From the NCBI RefSeq assembly GCF_000203915.1, contig NC_008391.1, forward strand, positions 1,240,001 to 1,304,000: a stretch of DNA of 64,000 bases. The letters run 5' to 3'. Made by a program: the position numbers and the translations under genes. The stretch comes from Burkholderia ambifaria AMMD. Its GTDB lineage: Bacteria; Pseudomonadota; Gammaproteobacteria; Burkholderiales; Burkholderiaceae. A model generated the notes under the pieces. That model searched no databases, was not told the origin of the DNA, and saw only the letters and a list, made by a program, of their open reading frames with translations. This document shows, one piece after another, positions 1-7,751 of the stretch (the stretch's first letter is position 1; each line of letters begins with the position of its first letter).

Positions 1-524
1 TTGTCGAGCTGATAATTCACCACGTCGCCGCAACTCCAGCCGGGATCGCAGCTGATCAGCTGCGCCTTGCCGTCATTGCCGAACAGCGCGGCGATCTTCG
101 GGTCCTTCATCTGCTCGAGGCTGGTGATGTTGTGCGCGAGCGCCGTCTTCCGGTCGATCAGGTAGCCGTTGATACCGCCCCCGTCGATCTGCCCGCGGCC
201 GACCTGCACCGCGCGGTCCTGCACCGCGCGAAAGTTCGGGTCGCTCTGCGGGAAGTTGACGTCGGTTTCCAGGTCGACGTCCCCCTGCGCGACGGCCTGG
301 AAGAACAACACCGTGCCCATGGTCTTCAGCTTGACGTCGTAGCCCATCGCCTTGAGCGCCTTGGTCGTGATCTGCACCGATACGTAGTTGGCGCCGAGGC
401 CGTCGGTCTGCGCATAGTTGATGGTCTTGCCTGCGCCCGGCAGGTCGGCGGCCGACGCAGCGCCTCCGGTAACGAGCGTCGCGACGCACGCCAGTGCGGC
501 CAGTGCCGGTTTCAGTTTATTCAT
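1..524 (-). CDS. Glycine betaine-type ABC transporter substrate-binding protein, cut by window edge
   Basis: This is the N-terminal 174 codons of a periplasmic solute-binding protein; the 3' part lies outside the window. It opens with a Sec signal peptide (MNKLKPALAALACVATLV, then an Ala-rich cleavage region). The mature part contains FFQAVAQGD, DVNFPQ, GGGINGYLID and ISCDPGWSCGD. The same motifs occur in the complete binding protein at 2139-3167, so the two are paralogues. The family (ProX/OpuAC type) binds quaternary ammonium compounds such as glycine betaine. It lies next to an Lrp regulator rather than its own permease, so it may feed the permease and ATPase of the 2.1-5.4 kb importer. 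Family assignment is firm; ligand is inferred. Confidence 0.85.
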   Translation of the reverse strand, partial: MNKLKPALAALACVATLVTGGAASAADLPGAGKTINYAQTDGLGANYVSVQITTKALKAMGYDVKLKTMGTVLFFQAVAQGDVDLETDVNFPQSDPNFRAVQDRAVQVGRGQIDGGGINGYLIDRKTALAHNITSLEQMKDPKIAALFGNDGKAQLISCDPGWSCGDVVNYQLD

Positions 525-642
525 GATCGATCTCCATGCCTGTTTGGATAGGGTGTGATGCATGCCGGCACGCCACGCGCGCCGGTTTGTTGTTGTATTC
601 CACCTGCCTCGAACCGCTCGGCTCGCTACGTCGCGAGCCGCT

Positions 643-1170
643 TCAGCGGGCCAGCAGGCTCGCGTCGGATGCCCACGACGGCAATCCGTCCACCTTGGTC
701 TTGACCACCTTCGTCACCACGTAGGTGAAGTAACGCTCGATGCCGAGCTGCGCGCCGAGCAAGCTGTCGATGAACTGCTGGTAATGCTCGATGTCGCGCG
801 ACAGCACCTGCATGACGTAGTCGACGCCGCCGCCGGTGGCCAGACACTCGACGATCTCCGGCGCCGCCGCGACCCGCTCCTCGAAGCGACGCATGTCCTG
901 CGCGGTATGCCGAGCCAGCGTCACCTCAACCACCACGCGGCTGCCGGTGAACGCGCCGGCCCAATCCACTTCCGCGCGATAGCCGCGGATCAGGCCCTGG
1001 GCCTCGAGCCGCTTGACGCGCTCCCAGGCCGGCGAGATCGACAGGTTCACCTCCTGCGCGAGCCGCGATTTGGTGATGCGCCCTTCGGTCGAGAGGATGC
1101 GCAGGATCGCGATGTCATAACGATCGAGCTTGATCCGCCCAGCCCCGGCGCCTGCCTGTTCACCCTTCAT
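643..1170 (-). CDS. Lrp/AsnC family transcriptional regulator
   Basis: 175 residues, the usual Lrp/AsnC size. Residues about 14-60 form the winged helix-turn-helix (LDRYDIAILRILSTEGRITK, then SRLAQEVNLSISPAWERVKRL). The rest is the RAM/AsnC ligand-binding half with the glycine-rich ATGGGVDYVMQVL segment. Such proteins sense amino acids or related small molecules and usually control an adjacent catabolic or transport gene and themselves. Here it lies between two betaine-type binding-protein genes and a degraded aldehyde dehydrogenase, so control of uptake or catabolism of the same substrate is likely but inferred. An inverted repeat lies 37-63 bases upstream of the start. Confidence 0.9.
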   Translation of the reverse strand: MKGEQAGAGAGRIKLDRYDIAILRILSTEGRITKSRLAQEVNLSISPAWERVKRLEAQGLIRGYRAEVDWAGAFTGSRVVVEVTLARHTAQDMRRFEERVAAAPEIVECLATGGGVDYVMQVLSRDIEHYQQFIDSLLGAQLGIERYFTYVVTKVVKTKVDGLPSWASDASLLAR

Positions 1171-1206
1171 GGTCCCCCCCTATCCTCGATTGGATGAACT
1201 ACCTTA

Positions 1207-1233
1207 GGGGAGGTCAAAAAACCATACCTCCTC
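1207..1233. promoter_or_regulatory. Inverted repeat upstream of the Lrp gene, possible operator
   Basis: GGGGAGGT (1207-1214) and ACCTCCTC (1226-1233) form an inverted repeat with one mismatch around an A-rich 11-base centre. Lrp-type sites are often loose palindromes with AT-rich centres, so autoregulation is plausible. No binding evidence is available. Confidence 0.35.
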
Positions 1234-1320
1234 TGAAACGAGGAAAGCAGACCGCGGTGCTCCGTCGTTTGCTAGCAGCCCGGCGCGGCGCGCTTCCCCG
1301 TTCCTGCGCGTCATACGGGT

Positions 1321-1533
1321 TTATCTGGCGCCGGCCGCGATGCGATCCGCAACCTGGTCGACTGCCTGCCTCACCTGCGCGACGATCTGCGCCCGATCGA
1401 GTATCGGCACCTGGCCGATCACCGAACGGTCGGCGGGATTGCGCACGTCCAGCGTCGCGCCGCTGTCGCTCGACAGCCAGCGGCCGTCGACATGACATTG
1501 CGAGCGGATCGGGACCGGATGTCCGGTAAGCAT
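1321..1533 (-). pseudogene. N-terminal fragment of succinate-semialdehyde dehydrogenase-like gene
   Basis: The 70-residue frame begins at ATG 1533 and contains HVDGRWLSSDSG, then LDVRNPADRSVIGQVP. This is the standard N-terminus of NAD(P)-dependent succinate-semialdehyde dehydrogenases and related ALDH enzymes of about 480 residues. Similarity runs to the stop at 1321; the whole catalytic region (glutamate, cysteine) is absent, so the protein cannot be an active dehydrogenase. It is read as a remnant left by deletion. It lies beside the catabolic operon whose proposed pathway ends in succinate semialdehyde, so it may be the lost last enzyme. The remnant assignment is good; the exact enzyme is less certain. 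Confidence 0.7.
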
Positions 1534-1681
1534 GGCATCGACTCCAGAAGGAACGGTATGGCCATTACTATGTCCCCGCGGCCGCCTCGAAACTTTTGGT
1601 TCAGTGGCAGCGGGCTTACGGTTTTTTCTGCTTGTCGGGCGGCGCACGGAAAGAACGCAAAACCAGGTCCGCCCGGCACCG

Positions 1682-2071
1682 TCAGCCCAGCACGCCCTCA
1701 CTCACCAGCACTTCATGCGCCGCCTTGAAGGCACCCAGGCCGTGGGGAATGCCGGAATAGGCCGTCGCGTGCAGCAGGGCCGCCTTGATCTCCTCGACGC
1801 TGACGCCGTTGTTCAAGGCGCCCTTTACATGCAGCTTGAGTTCGTTGGTATGGCCCGCCACAGTCAGCAACGCGATCTGCATCAGGCTGCGGGTGCGGCG
1901 GTCCAGGGTGTCGTCGCCCCAGGCCCATCCCCAAGCCCAGGCCGTAGTCGCGCGCTGAAACGCCATCATGAAATCGTCGGCCTTCGCCAGCGAGGCATCG
2001 ACATAGTCGGCGCCCAGCACCTCGCTGCGAATCGGCAAGCCCTTGTGGAACAGCGCGTCGTCTTCGTTCAT
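1682..2071 (-). CDS. Carboxymuconolactone decarboxylase family protein
   Basis: 129 residues from ATG 2071, chosen over the in-frame GTG at 2077 because AGGAG lies 7 bases before the ATG. The protein has the CMD/AhpD-like all-helical fold signature: RTRSLMQIALLTVAGHTNELKLHVKGALNNGVSVEEIKAALLHATAY is seen in pieces at residues about 60-105. Length and layout fit 4-carboxymuconolactone decarboxylase (PcaC) type enzymes, which open or decarboxylate lactones. There is no CxxC pair, so an AhpD-type peroxidase role is unlikely. It lies at the 3' end of the catabolic operon, beyond the terminator that follows the binding-protein gene. Confidence 0.85.
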   Translation of the reverse strand: MNEDDALFHKGLPIRSEVLGADYVDASLAKADDFMMAFQRATTAWAWGWAWGDDTLDRRTRSLMQIALLTVAGHTNELKLHVKGALNNGVSVEEIKAALLHATAYSGIPHGLGAFKAAHEVLVSEGVLG

Positions 2072-2092
2072 CTCCACTCTCCTTTCATTGGA

Positions 2093-2121
2093 CGAAAAAA
2101 AGCGCGCGGCTCGCCGCGCGC
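2093..2121 (-). terminator. Rho-independent terminator after the binding-protein gene
   Basis: Read on the minus strand, a G+C hairpin (arms 2102-2110 and 2113-2121, GCGCGCGGC paired with GCCGCGCGC) is followed directly by a run of seven T. It lies 18 bases past the stop of the binding-protein gene and so would end the long operon or reduce read-through into the CMD-family gene. Confidence 0.8.
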
Positions 2122-2138
2122 CTGGTCGATACCACCCT

Positions 2139-3167
2139 TCACTTCGCCTGGCTGGCCACCGTGATCCATTGATCGAGCTGGGCCTTGTTGCCGGCCATCC
2201 AGTCGCCGGCCAACTGCGTGATCAGCGCCTGGGTGCCGCCGTTCTTGCTGATCGCGTATTCCCAGGATGACCAGGTGGTCGAGGGGAACTTGATCTGCTC
2301 GATCAGCGAGCGGATCGCCGGATTGGCCGCGATGAAGCCGCGGTTGCCGACGGCGCCCCAGTTCCAGGAGGCCATCGCCATACGGCAAGGGTCCGCGTCG
2401 CCAGCGCAACCCTTCACGCCCCTCACCAGCGGCGAGCCGCTATTGGTCATGTTGGGCGGCAAGGCGGCCTCCGGCGTCGGCAGCCAGACCACGTCCTTGC
2501 CCGGCACCAGGCTGCTGACAGTCCAGGAGGGGCTCCAGGCGTAGAAGAAGGCCGGCTTGCCCTGCTTGATGCGCGCCACCGTATCGACCATCAGCGCCTC
2601 GTACTTGCCACGCACTGCGCGCACCGTGTCCTGCAGGCCGAACTTCTTGAGCTGGTAATCGACCACGTCGCCGCAACTCCAGCCCGGATCGCAGCTGATC
2701 AGCTGCGCCTTGCCGTCCGAGCCGAACAGGGCAGCCAGCTTCGGATCCTTGAGCTGGGCGAGATTGGTGATCTTGTAGGCGTCGGCGGTCTTCTTGTCGA
2801 TCAGGTAGCCGTTGATGCCGCCGCCCACGATCATGCCACTGCCGACGATCTGCGCATCCTTCTCCACCGCGCGAAACGCCAGCTCCCGCTGCGGGAAGTT
2901 CACGTCGGTTGCGAGGTCCTCGTCGCCCTGCGCCACCGCCTGGAAGAACAAGGTGGTGTTCATGGTCGTCAGCTTGACCTCGTAGCCGAGCCGCTTCATC
3001 GCCGCCATCACGATCTGCGTGGCGACGTAGTTGCCACCGAAACTGTCTCCCTGCGAATACCGGATCGTCTTGCCCTTGCCCGGCATGTTCTGCCCGAACG
3101 CCGGCACGCCTGCCATCATCACCGCCGCGAGCGCTGCCGCGCCGCATGCTGCCGCCAACCTTTTCAT
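2139..3167 (-). CDS. Glycine betaine/proline-type ABC transporter substrate-binding protein
   Basis: 342 residues with a signal peptide (MKRLAAACGAAALAAVMMAG, cleaved near AFGQ). Start at ATG 3167 is supported by AGGAG 8 bases upstream. The mature protein has the OpuAC/ProX-type two-lobe layout with FFQAVAQGDEDL, INGYLIDKKTA and the conserved cysteine pair region SCDPGWSCGD, plus a second cysteine pair near GCAGDADPC. It should capture a quaternary ammonium or betaine-like solute in the periplasm and pass it to the permease and ATPase encoded just upstream. The 129-base gap before it is the largest in the operon. A paralogue lies at 1-524. Confidence 0.92.
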   Translation of the reverse strand: MKRLAAACGAAALAAVMMAGVPAFGQNMPGKGKTIRYSQGDSFGGNYVATQIVMAAMKRLGYEVKLTTMNTTLFFQAVAQGDEDLATDVNFPQRELAFRAVEKDAQIVGSGMIVGGGINGYLIDKKTADAYKITNLAQLKDPKLAALFGSDGKAQLISCDPGWSCGDVVDYQLKKFGLQDTVRAVRGKYEALMVDTVARIKQGKPAFFYAWSPSWTVSSLVPGKDVVWLPTPEAALPPNMTNSGSPLVRGVKGCAGDADPCRMAMASWNWGAVGNRGFIAANPAIRSLIEQIKFPSTTWSSWEYAISKNGGTQALITQLAGDWMAGNKAQLDQWITVASQAK

Positions 3168-3296
3168 CGAGCTACTCCTGCGTGTGGATACGATCGTCCA
3201 CGGACGATGCTTGCTGGAAATCGATCCGGCGCCATGTCGGCGACGGGGAACACGGCGCGGCCACCCGGTGCAGCCGCGCGCTTGCGCTGCATGACT

Positions 3297-4247
3297 TCAG
3301 AGCGCCTGCTTGGGATCGCTGTGCTCGGGCAAGGCCGGCGCCGCAGGCCCGCCGCGGCCGCCGCGCACCAGCCGCACCACCACCGAACGCAGCGAGCCGC
3401 CCGCGCCGGGCTGCGAACGCGCGAGCTTCTGGGTCACGCGGTCGAGCATCATCGCCAGCATCACGATCGCCACGCCGCCGATCGCGGCCTGCCCCACGTC
3501 GAGCCGGCCCAGGCCCTGCAGCACCACCAGGCCGAGCCCCTCGGCGCCGATCATCGAGATCACCACCGACATCACCATCGCGGTCAGCACGGTCTGGTTC
3601 AAGCCGCCGAGGATGGTCGACACGGCCAGCGGCAGTTGCACTTCCCAGAGCAGCTGGCGACGGTCCGCGCCGAACGCGAGTCCGGCCTCGACTAGTTCGT
3701 GGTCGACCATGCGGATGCCGAGATTGGTGAAGCGAATAAGCGGCGGCATCGCGGCCGTCACCACCGCCACCTCGCCCGACACGGTGCCCACGCCGAACAG
3801 CATCACCACCGGCACCAGGTACACGAAGGTGGGCGTGGTCTGCATGATGTCGAGGATCGGCTGCACCACGCGCCAGACCCGCTCGCTGCGCGCGCAGGCG
3901 ATGCCGATCGGGATCCCGATCACGGCGCAGAAGGCGATCGCGGTAACGATCAGCGCGAGCGTGGTCATCGCGTCCGACCAGACGCCGAGCACCGCGATGG
4001 CCAGCAGCCCGAGCAAGGTGAAGGCGCCGATCGCGCGGCCCGCGAAGCGCCAGGCCAGCAGCGCGCAAACCAGGCAGAACAGCGGGAACGGCACCGCGTG
4101 CAGGGCGTCGATATTGGCCTCGAGCAGCTTCTGGATCGGCCACTTGATGACCAGGAACAGCGGGCGCAGGTGCAGCGCGATCCACTGCACGGCGGCCTGG
4201 ATCCACTGGGCGATCGGGAATACCGCCAGATCGTCGGCTTTAAACAT
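3297..4247 (-). CDS. Glycine betaine-type ABC transporter permease
   Basis: 316-residue inner-membrane permease (ProW-like). It has about seven hydrophobic segments and the BPD permease region PILDIMQTTPTFVYLVPVVM, and the EAA-type loop EAGLAFGADRRQLLWEVQLPL, which contacts the ATPase. Its start (4247) overlaps the stop of the ATPase gene by 8 bases, indicating translational coupling. With the ATPase and the binding protein it forms a complete importer inside a catabolic operon, which suggests uptake of the compound being degraded rather than osmoprotection; that purpose is inferred. Confidence 0.92.
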   Translation of the reverse strand: MFKADDLAVFPIAQWIQAAVQWIALHLRPLFLVIKWPIQKLLEANIDALHAVPFPLFCLVCALLAWRFAGRAIGAFTLLGLLAIAVLGVWSDAMTTLALIVTAIAFCAVIGIPIGIACARSERVWRVVQPILDIMQTTPTFVYLVPVVMLFGVGTVSGEVAVVTAAMPPLIRFTNLGIRMVDHELVEAGLAFGADRRQLLWEVQLPLAVSTILGGLNQTVLTAMVMSVVISMIGAEGLGLVVLQGLGRLDVGQAAIGGVAIVMLAMMLDRVTQKLARSQPGAGGSLRSVVVRLVRGGRGGPAAPALPEHSDPKQAL

Positions 4248-5427
4248 GATGAGCTCCGTTGACGCTGCCCGCGCCGATGCGTGCGAGGATCTGCCCCGCT
4301 TCCAGCCGGCCGACCAGCCGACCCGATTCGTCGAGTACGCCGAGCGCGCGCGCCGTGCCGAAATGGCCGGCCACGTCGATCAGGCGCGCATGGCCCGGCA
4401 CGCAGGCGAACGCGCCATCCAGCGGCGGCAGCGCGGCGCCATCGCGCAAGGCCTGCAACTGCGTGTCGCCCACCACACCGAGCATGCCCAGCACGCGCGC
4501 CTCACCGTCCACCACGAAGGCCGGCCCCGACCCCGCGCAGCCGAGCACGGTCCAGCCCTCGCGGCGCACCAGCGGCGCCAGCGGCGTCATCGAGGCCTCG
4601 GCGTTGAACAGGCGCGATCGATCGACCTCGCGCGTGAAGGCGGCCACGTAGTCGCTGCCGGGCGCGGTCACGATCGACTGCGGCGTGCCCTCGCGCACCA
4701 GCTTGCCTTCCGACATGATGGCGATGCGCGTGCCCAGCTTCAGCGCTTCCTGGAAGTCGTGTGTGATGAACAGGATGGTCTTGTTGAGGCTGCGCTGCAG
4801 GCGCAGCAGCTCGTCCTGCATCTCGGTGCGGATCAGCGGGTCGAGCGCGCTGAAGGCCTCGTCCATGATCAGGATGTCGGCGTCGGTGGCCAGCGCGCGC
4901 GCCAGGCCCACCCGCTGGCGCATCCCGCCGCTCAGCTCGTGCGGCATCTTGCCGGCCCAGCGCGCCAGGCCCACCACCTCGAGCACCTGCTCGGCGCGCT
5001 TGCGGCGCGTCGCGCCGTCCACGCCGCGCAGCTTCAGGCCGAACTCGACGTTCTCGATCACCCGCCGGTTCGGCAGCAGCGCGAAATGCTGGAACACCAT
5101 CGAGATGCGGTTGCGGCGTACCTCGCGCAGCTCGCGCTCTCCCAGCGCGCAGAGATCCACGTCGTCGAGCAGAATGCGCCCGGCGCTGGGCTCGTTGAGC
5201 CGGTTCACGCAGCGCGCCAGGGTCGACTTGCCCGAGCCGGACAGGCCCATGATCATGTACATCGCGCCGGCCGGCACGCTCAGCGACACGTCGTCGAGGC
5301 CCACCACCTGGCCGGTGTCGCGCAGCACATCGGCCTTGCTGGCGCCGTGGCGAAGCATGCCGAGCGCGCGCTCGGGGCGATCGGAGAACACCTTGTACAG
5401 ATGCTCGATTTTCAGGCGTTCAGTCAT
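4240..5427 (-). CDS. Glycine betaine-type ABC transporter ATP-binding protein
   Basis: 395 residues (ProV-like). Walker A is GLSGSGKST at residues 61-69, the ABC signature LSGGM at 165-169, Walker B ILIMDE at 185-190 and the H-loop histidine at 223. Residues from about 275 to the end form a CBS-like regulatory tail typical of ProV/OpuAA, which senses ionic strength in some homologues. The start is ATG 5427, 5 bases after the stop of the NIPSNAP gene, so the gene is firmly inside the operon. Family call is secure; the substrate is inferred from family and neighbours. Confidence 0.93.
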   Translation of the reverse strand: MTERLKIEHLYKVFSDRPERALGMLRHGASKADVLRDTGQVVGLDDVSLSVPAGAMYMIMGLSGSGKSTLARCVNRLNEPSAGRILLDDVDLCALGERELREVRRNRISMVFQHFALLPNRRVIENVEFGLKLRGVDGATRRKRAEQVLEVVGLARWAGKMPHELSGGMRQRVGLARALATDADILIMDEAFSALDPLIRTEMQDELLRLQRSLNKTILFITHDFQEALKLGTRIAIMSEGKLVREGTPQSIVTAPGSDYVAAFTREVDRSRLFNAEASMTPLAPLVRREGWTVLGCAGSGPAFVVDGEARVLGMLGVVGDTQLQALRDGAALPPLDGAFACVPGHARLIDVAGHFGTARALGVLDESGRLVGRLEAGQILARIGAGSVNGAHHV

Positions 5428-5432
5428 CAAGG

Positions 5433-5801
5433 TCACTCCTTCGGTGGAGCGGGCCGGGCGCTCGGCTCGGCCCGCTCGGTCGGCAGTTGTTGCAGCGGCG
5501 AAAACGCGGTGGGCACCAGGATCCGGTTCTCGGCCTGCTCGATCAGCTCGGACAGGCGCGGGATGAAGGCCTGCCAGCGCGGGTCGGCGGCGAGCCGCTG
5601 GCGGCGCAGGCGGCGGTCCTCGAGATCGGCATAAGCCCACCAGTGCACCACCTGGGACAGGCAGCCGATCTCGGTGGTGAAGTAACCGATCAGGTTGCCC
5701 AGCGCCGGCTGCTGCAGCGGCAGCGCCTCCTCGGCGACCAGCTTCAGGAAGCGCGCCATCGCGCCGTTGCGGATCCGGTAGATGCGCTCCTCGACGATCA
5801 T
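5433..5801 (-). CDS. NIPSNAP family protein
   Basis: 122 residues. The ferredoxin-like alpha+beta NIPSNAP pattern is visible: EERIYRIRNGAMARFLKL at the start, then GYFTTEIGCLSQVVHWWAYADLEDRRLRRQRLAADPRW. Such proteins are frequent next to degradation enzymes, but their biochemical roles are poorly defined; some resemble dimeric monooxygenases or isomerases. It overlaps the hydrolase gene by 4 bases (ATGA) and precedes the ATPase by 5 bases. A role in the catabolic pathway is implied only by position. Confidence 0.85.
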   Translation of the reverse strand: MIVEERIYRIRNGAMARFLKLVAEEALPLQQPALGNLIGYFTTEIGCLSQVVHWWAYADLEDRRLRRQRLAADPRWQAFIPRLSELIEQAENRILVPTAFSPLQQLPTERAEPSARPAPPKE

Positions 5802-6640
5802 CGGGCCGCCTCCCCGCTGTCAATCAGGAACTCCCGCATCAGGGCGGCGACCTGCTCCGGCGCCTCGTTGAGCAGAGAGTGGCGCAGCTTCGGCAGGATC
5901 ACCAGCCGCGAATCCGGAATTCGTTCATGCATGTAGCGTGCCATCCGCGGGTTCGAGCCGGCGTCGTGCTCGCCGGTCGCAATCAGCGTCGGCATCGCGA
6001 TCTGGTCGATCAGGCCGCCGAAATCGGTCTGCGCCAGCACGCGGTAGGCGGCCGCGTAGCAGTCCGGATCATTCTGCGCGTTGCGCCGGCGCAGCTCGGC
6101 CACCAGCGCCGGATGCCGCGCCTGGAAATCCTCGGTCAGCCAGCGCGACAGCGAGGCGTCGTAATGCGCGCCGCGCTCGCCCGCCTGCAGGGCGGCCAGC
6201 CGCTCGGCCACGCCCGCGCGCTCCTCGGCGGTGCGCCCGGCCACGGTGGCCAGCAGCACCAGCCGGCGCAGCCGCGCCGGACGCGTCAGCGCGAGCCGCT
6301 GCGCGATCAGGCCGCCCAGCGAGAAGCCGGCCAGGTCGAAGCGGCTGAAGCCAGCGTGATCTGCCAGCGCCAGCACGTCGCCGACGAAATCGTCGATCTC
6401 GTAGCGCCCCTTCACGCGCTCGGAGCGGCCATGCCCGCGCAGGTCGAAGCTGAGCACGCGAAAGCCGCGGCCCAGCGCGTTGATGGCGCCCTGCCAGGCC
6501 TCGAGATAGGAGCCTACGCCGTGAATGCAGACCAGTTCGCGCGGCCCCTCGCCCTGCAGGCGATAGGCCAGGCGCACGCCATCGACGGTCAGACTGCCCT
6601 CGATCGCGTCGGGCAGCGCCTCGGGAAGTGCGTCGCACAT
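5798..6640 (-). CDS. Alpha/beta-fold hydrolase
   Basis: 280 residues with a complete catalytic triad: nucleophile Ser107 in GFSLGG, Asp226 in GEHDAG and His254 in KLRHSLL. The oxyanion-hole segment HGVGSYLEAW and DLRGHGRS are also present. It resembles 3-oxoadipate enol-lactonases and related C-N or ester hydrolases. The gene begins 3 bases after the luciferase-like monooxygenase gene ends. In the trigonelline pathway an alpha/beta hydrolase of this class (TgnD) splits an N-methylformamido-methylene succinate; the same role here is an inference. Confidence 0.88.
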   Translation of the reverse strand: MCDALPEALPDAIEGSLTVDGVRLAYRLQGEGPRELVCIHGVGSYLEAWQGAINALGRGFRVLSFDLRGHGRSERVKGRYEIDDFVGDVLALADHAGFSRFDLAGFSLGGLIAQRLALTRPARLRRLVLLATVAGRTAEERAGVAERLAALQAGERGAHYDASLSRWLTEDFQARHPALVAELRRRNAQNDPDCYAAAYRVLAQTDFGGLIDQIAMPTLIATGEHDAGSNPRMARYMHERIPDSRLVILPKLRHSLLNEAPEQVAALMREFLIDSGEAAR

Positions 6641-6643
6641 GGC

Positions 6644-7720
6644 TCAGGCCCCCGCCGCCGCGGCCTGGCGCTCGCGCTCGCGTGCGGCGAAGTGCGGCAT
6701 GATCTCGTTGACGAACAGGCGCAGCGTCTTCATCTGCAGCTCGAAGGGCAGGTTGAAGGACAGGCCCAGGCAATACTGGTCGACGCCCTCGTCCTCGTAG
6801 ATCTGCAACTTGCGGATCACCTCGTCGGGCGTGCCGAACATCAGGTTGTCGCGCACCGCCGCGGGATCGTAGTTGGCGCGATTGGCCACGGTCTCGAAAG
6901 GCACCGCCTCCGGGAAGCCGTTGCGCACGGTGCCAATGTTCTGCATCAGGTTCTCGAAGTAGCGGCCGTAGTCGACGCTGTGGCGCACGGCGGTCCGCCA
7001 GTCCTCCTCGCGGTCGTAGACGCAAGTGCGCCGCTGCATCATGAAGCGCGGGCGCGGATGCTCGGGATGGTCGGCCACCGCCTTGCGGAATTTCGCGCCG
7101 AGCACGGCCACCTCGGACGGCGGCGCCGACAGCGGCGTGGACAGGATGTTGGCGCCGATGCCGACCGCCCAGTCGAAGCTGCCGGGGTCACGCGTGGCCA
7201 CCCAGATCGGCGGATGCGGCTGCTGCAGCGGCTTGGGCACCGAGGTGGCGAGCGGGAAGCGCCAGTAATGGCCCTCATGCTCGTAGTCGCCCTCCCACAG
7301 CCGCTTGACGGCCGGCACCAGCTCCTTCATGTAGGCCACGCCTTCCTGCTGGGGAATGCCGCCGGCCATCCGGTCGAACTCGTACTGGTAGGCGCCGCGC
7401 GCGATGCCGAACTCGAGCCGGCCATTGCTCAGGTGATCGCACATGGCGGCCTCGCCGGCCAGCCGGATCGGCGACCAGTAAGGCGCCACCAGGGTGGCGG
7501 TGCCCAGCCGGATGCGCTCGGTGTGCTGGGCCAGCCAGGTCAGCACCGTGAACGGGTTCGGCGAGATGGTGCATTCGATGGTGTGGTGCTCTGCAGTCCA
7601 GAGCGTCTCGAAGCCGCCTTCGTCGGCCACGCGCGCCAGCGCCAGCAGCCGGTCGCGCGCCTCGGTCATCGACGCCTCGGGGGAGAACCGCTCCATGCTC
7701 AGTGATACGGCGAATTTCAT
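6644..7720 (-). CDS. LLM-class flavin-dependent monooxygenase
   Basis: 358 residues of the bacterial luciferase-like family: TLWTAEHHTIECTISPNPFTVL near residue 40-60, RIRLGTATLVAPYWSPIRLAGEAAMCDHLSNGR, and LMFGTPDEVIRKLQIYEDEGVDQ near the C-terminus. These enzymes use reduced flavin delivered by a separate reductase; a flavin reductase is encoded upstream in the same operon (9292-10281). In the known trigonelline pathway the oxygenase TgnB belongs to this class. It is 31 bases from the aldehyde dehydrogenase and 3 from the hydrolase. The exact substrate cannot be read from sequence. Confidence 0.92.
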   Translation of the reverse strand: MKFAVSLSMERFSPEASMTEARDRLLALARVADEGGFETLWTAEHHTIECTISPNPFTVLTWLAQHTERIRLGTATLVAPYWSPIRLAGEAAMCDHLSNGRLEFGIARGAYQYEFDRMAGGIPQQEGVAYMKELVPAVKRLWEGDYEHEGHYWRFPLATSVPKPLQQPHPPIWVATRDPGSFDWAVGIGANILSTPLSAPPSEVAVLGAKFRKAVADHPEHPRPRFMMQRRTCVYDREEDWRTAVRHSVDYGRYFENLMQNIGTVRNGFPEAVPFETVANRANYDPAAVRDNLMFGTPDEVIRKLQIYEDEGVDQYCLGLSFNLPFELQMKTLRLFVNEIMPHFAARERERQAAAAGA

Positions 7721-7751
7721 AGATGCCTCGTGTCGGATGGAAACGCGTGTT

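Noticed and set aside
3310..5634. 774-codon plus-strand frame over the importer genes
   Set aside because: Antisense shadow of the ABC permease and ATPase; Arg/His-rich composition without domains.
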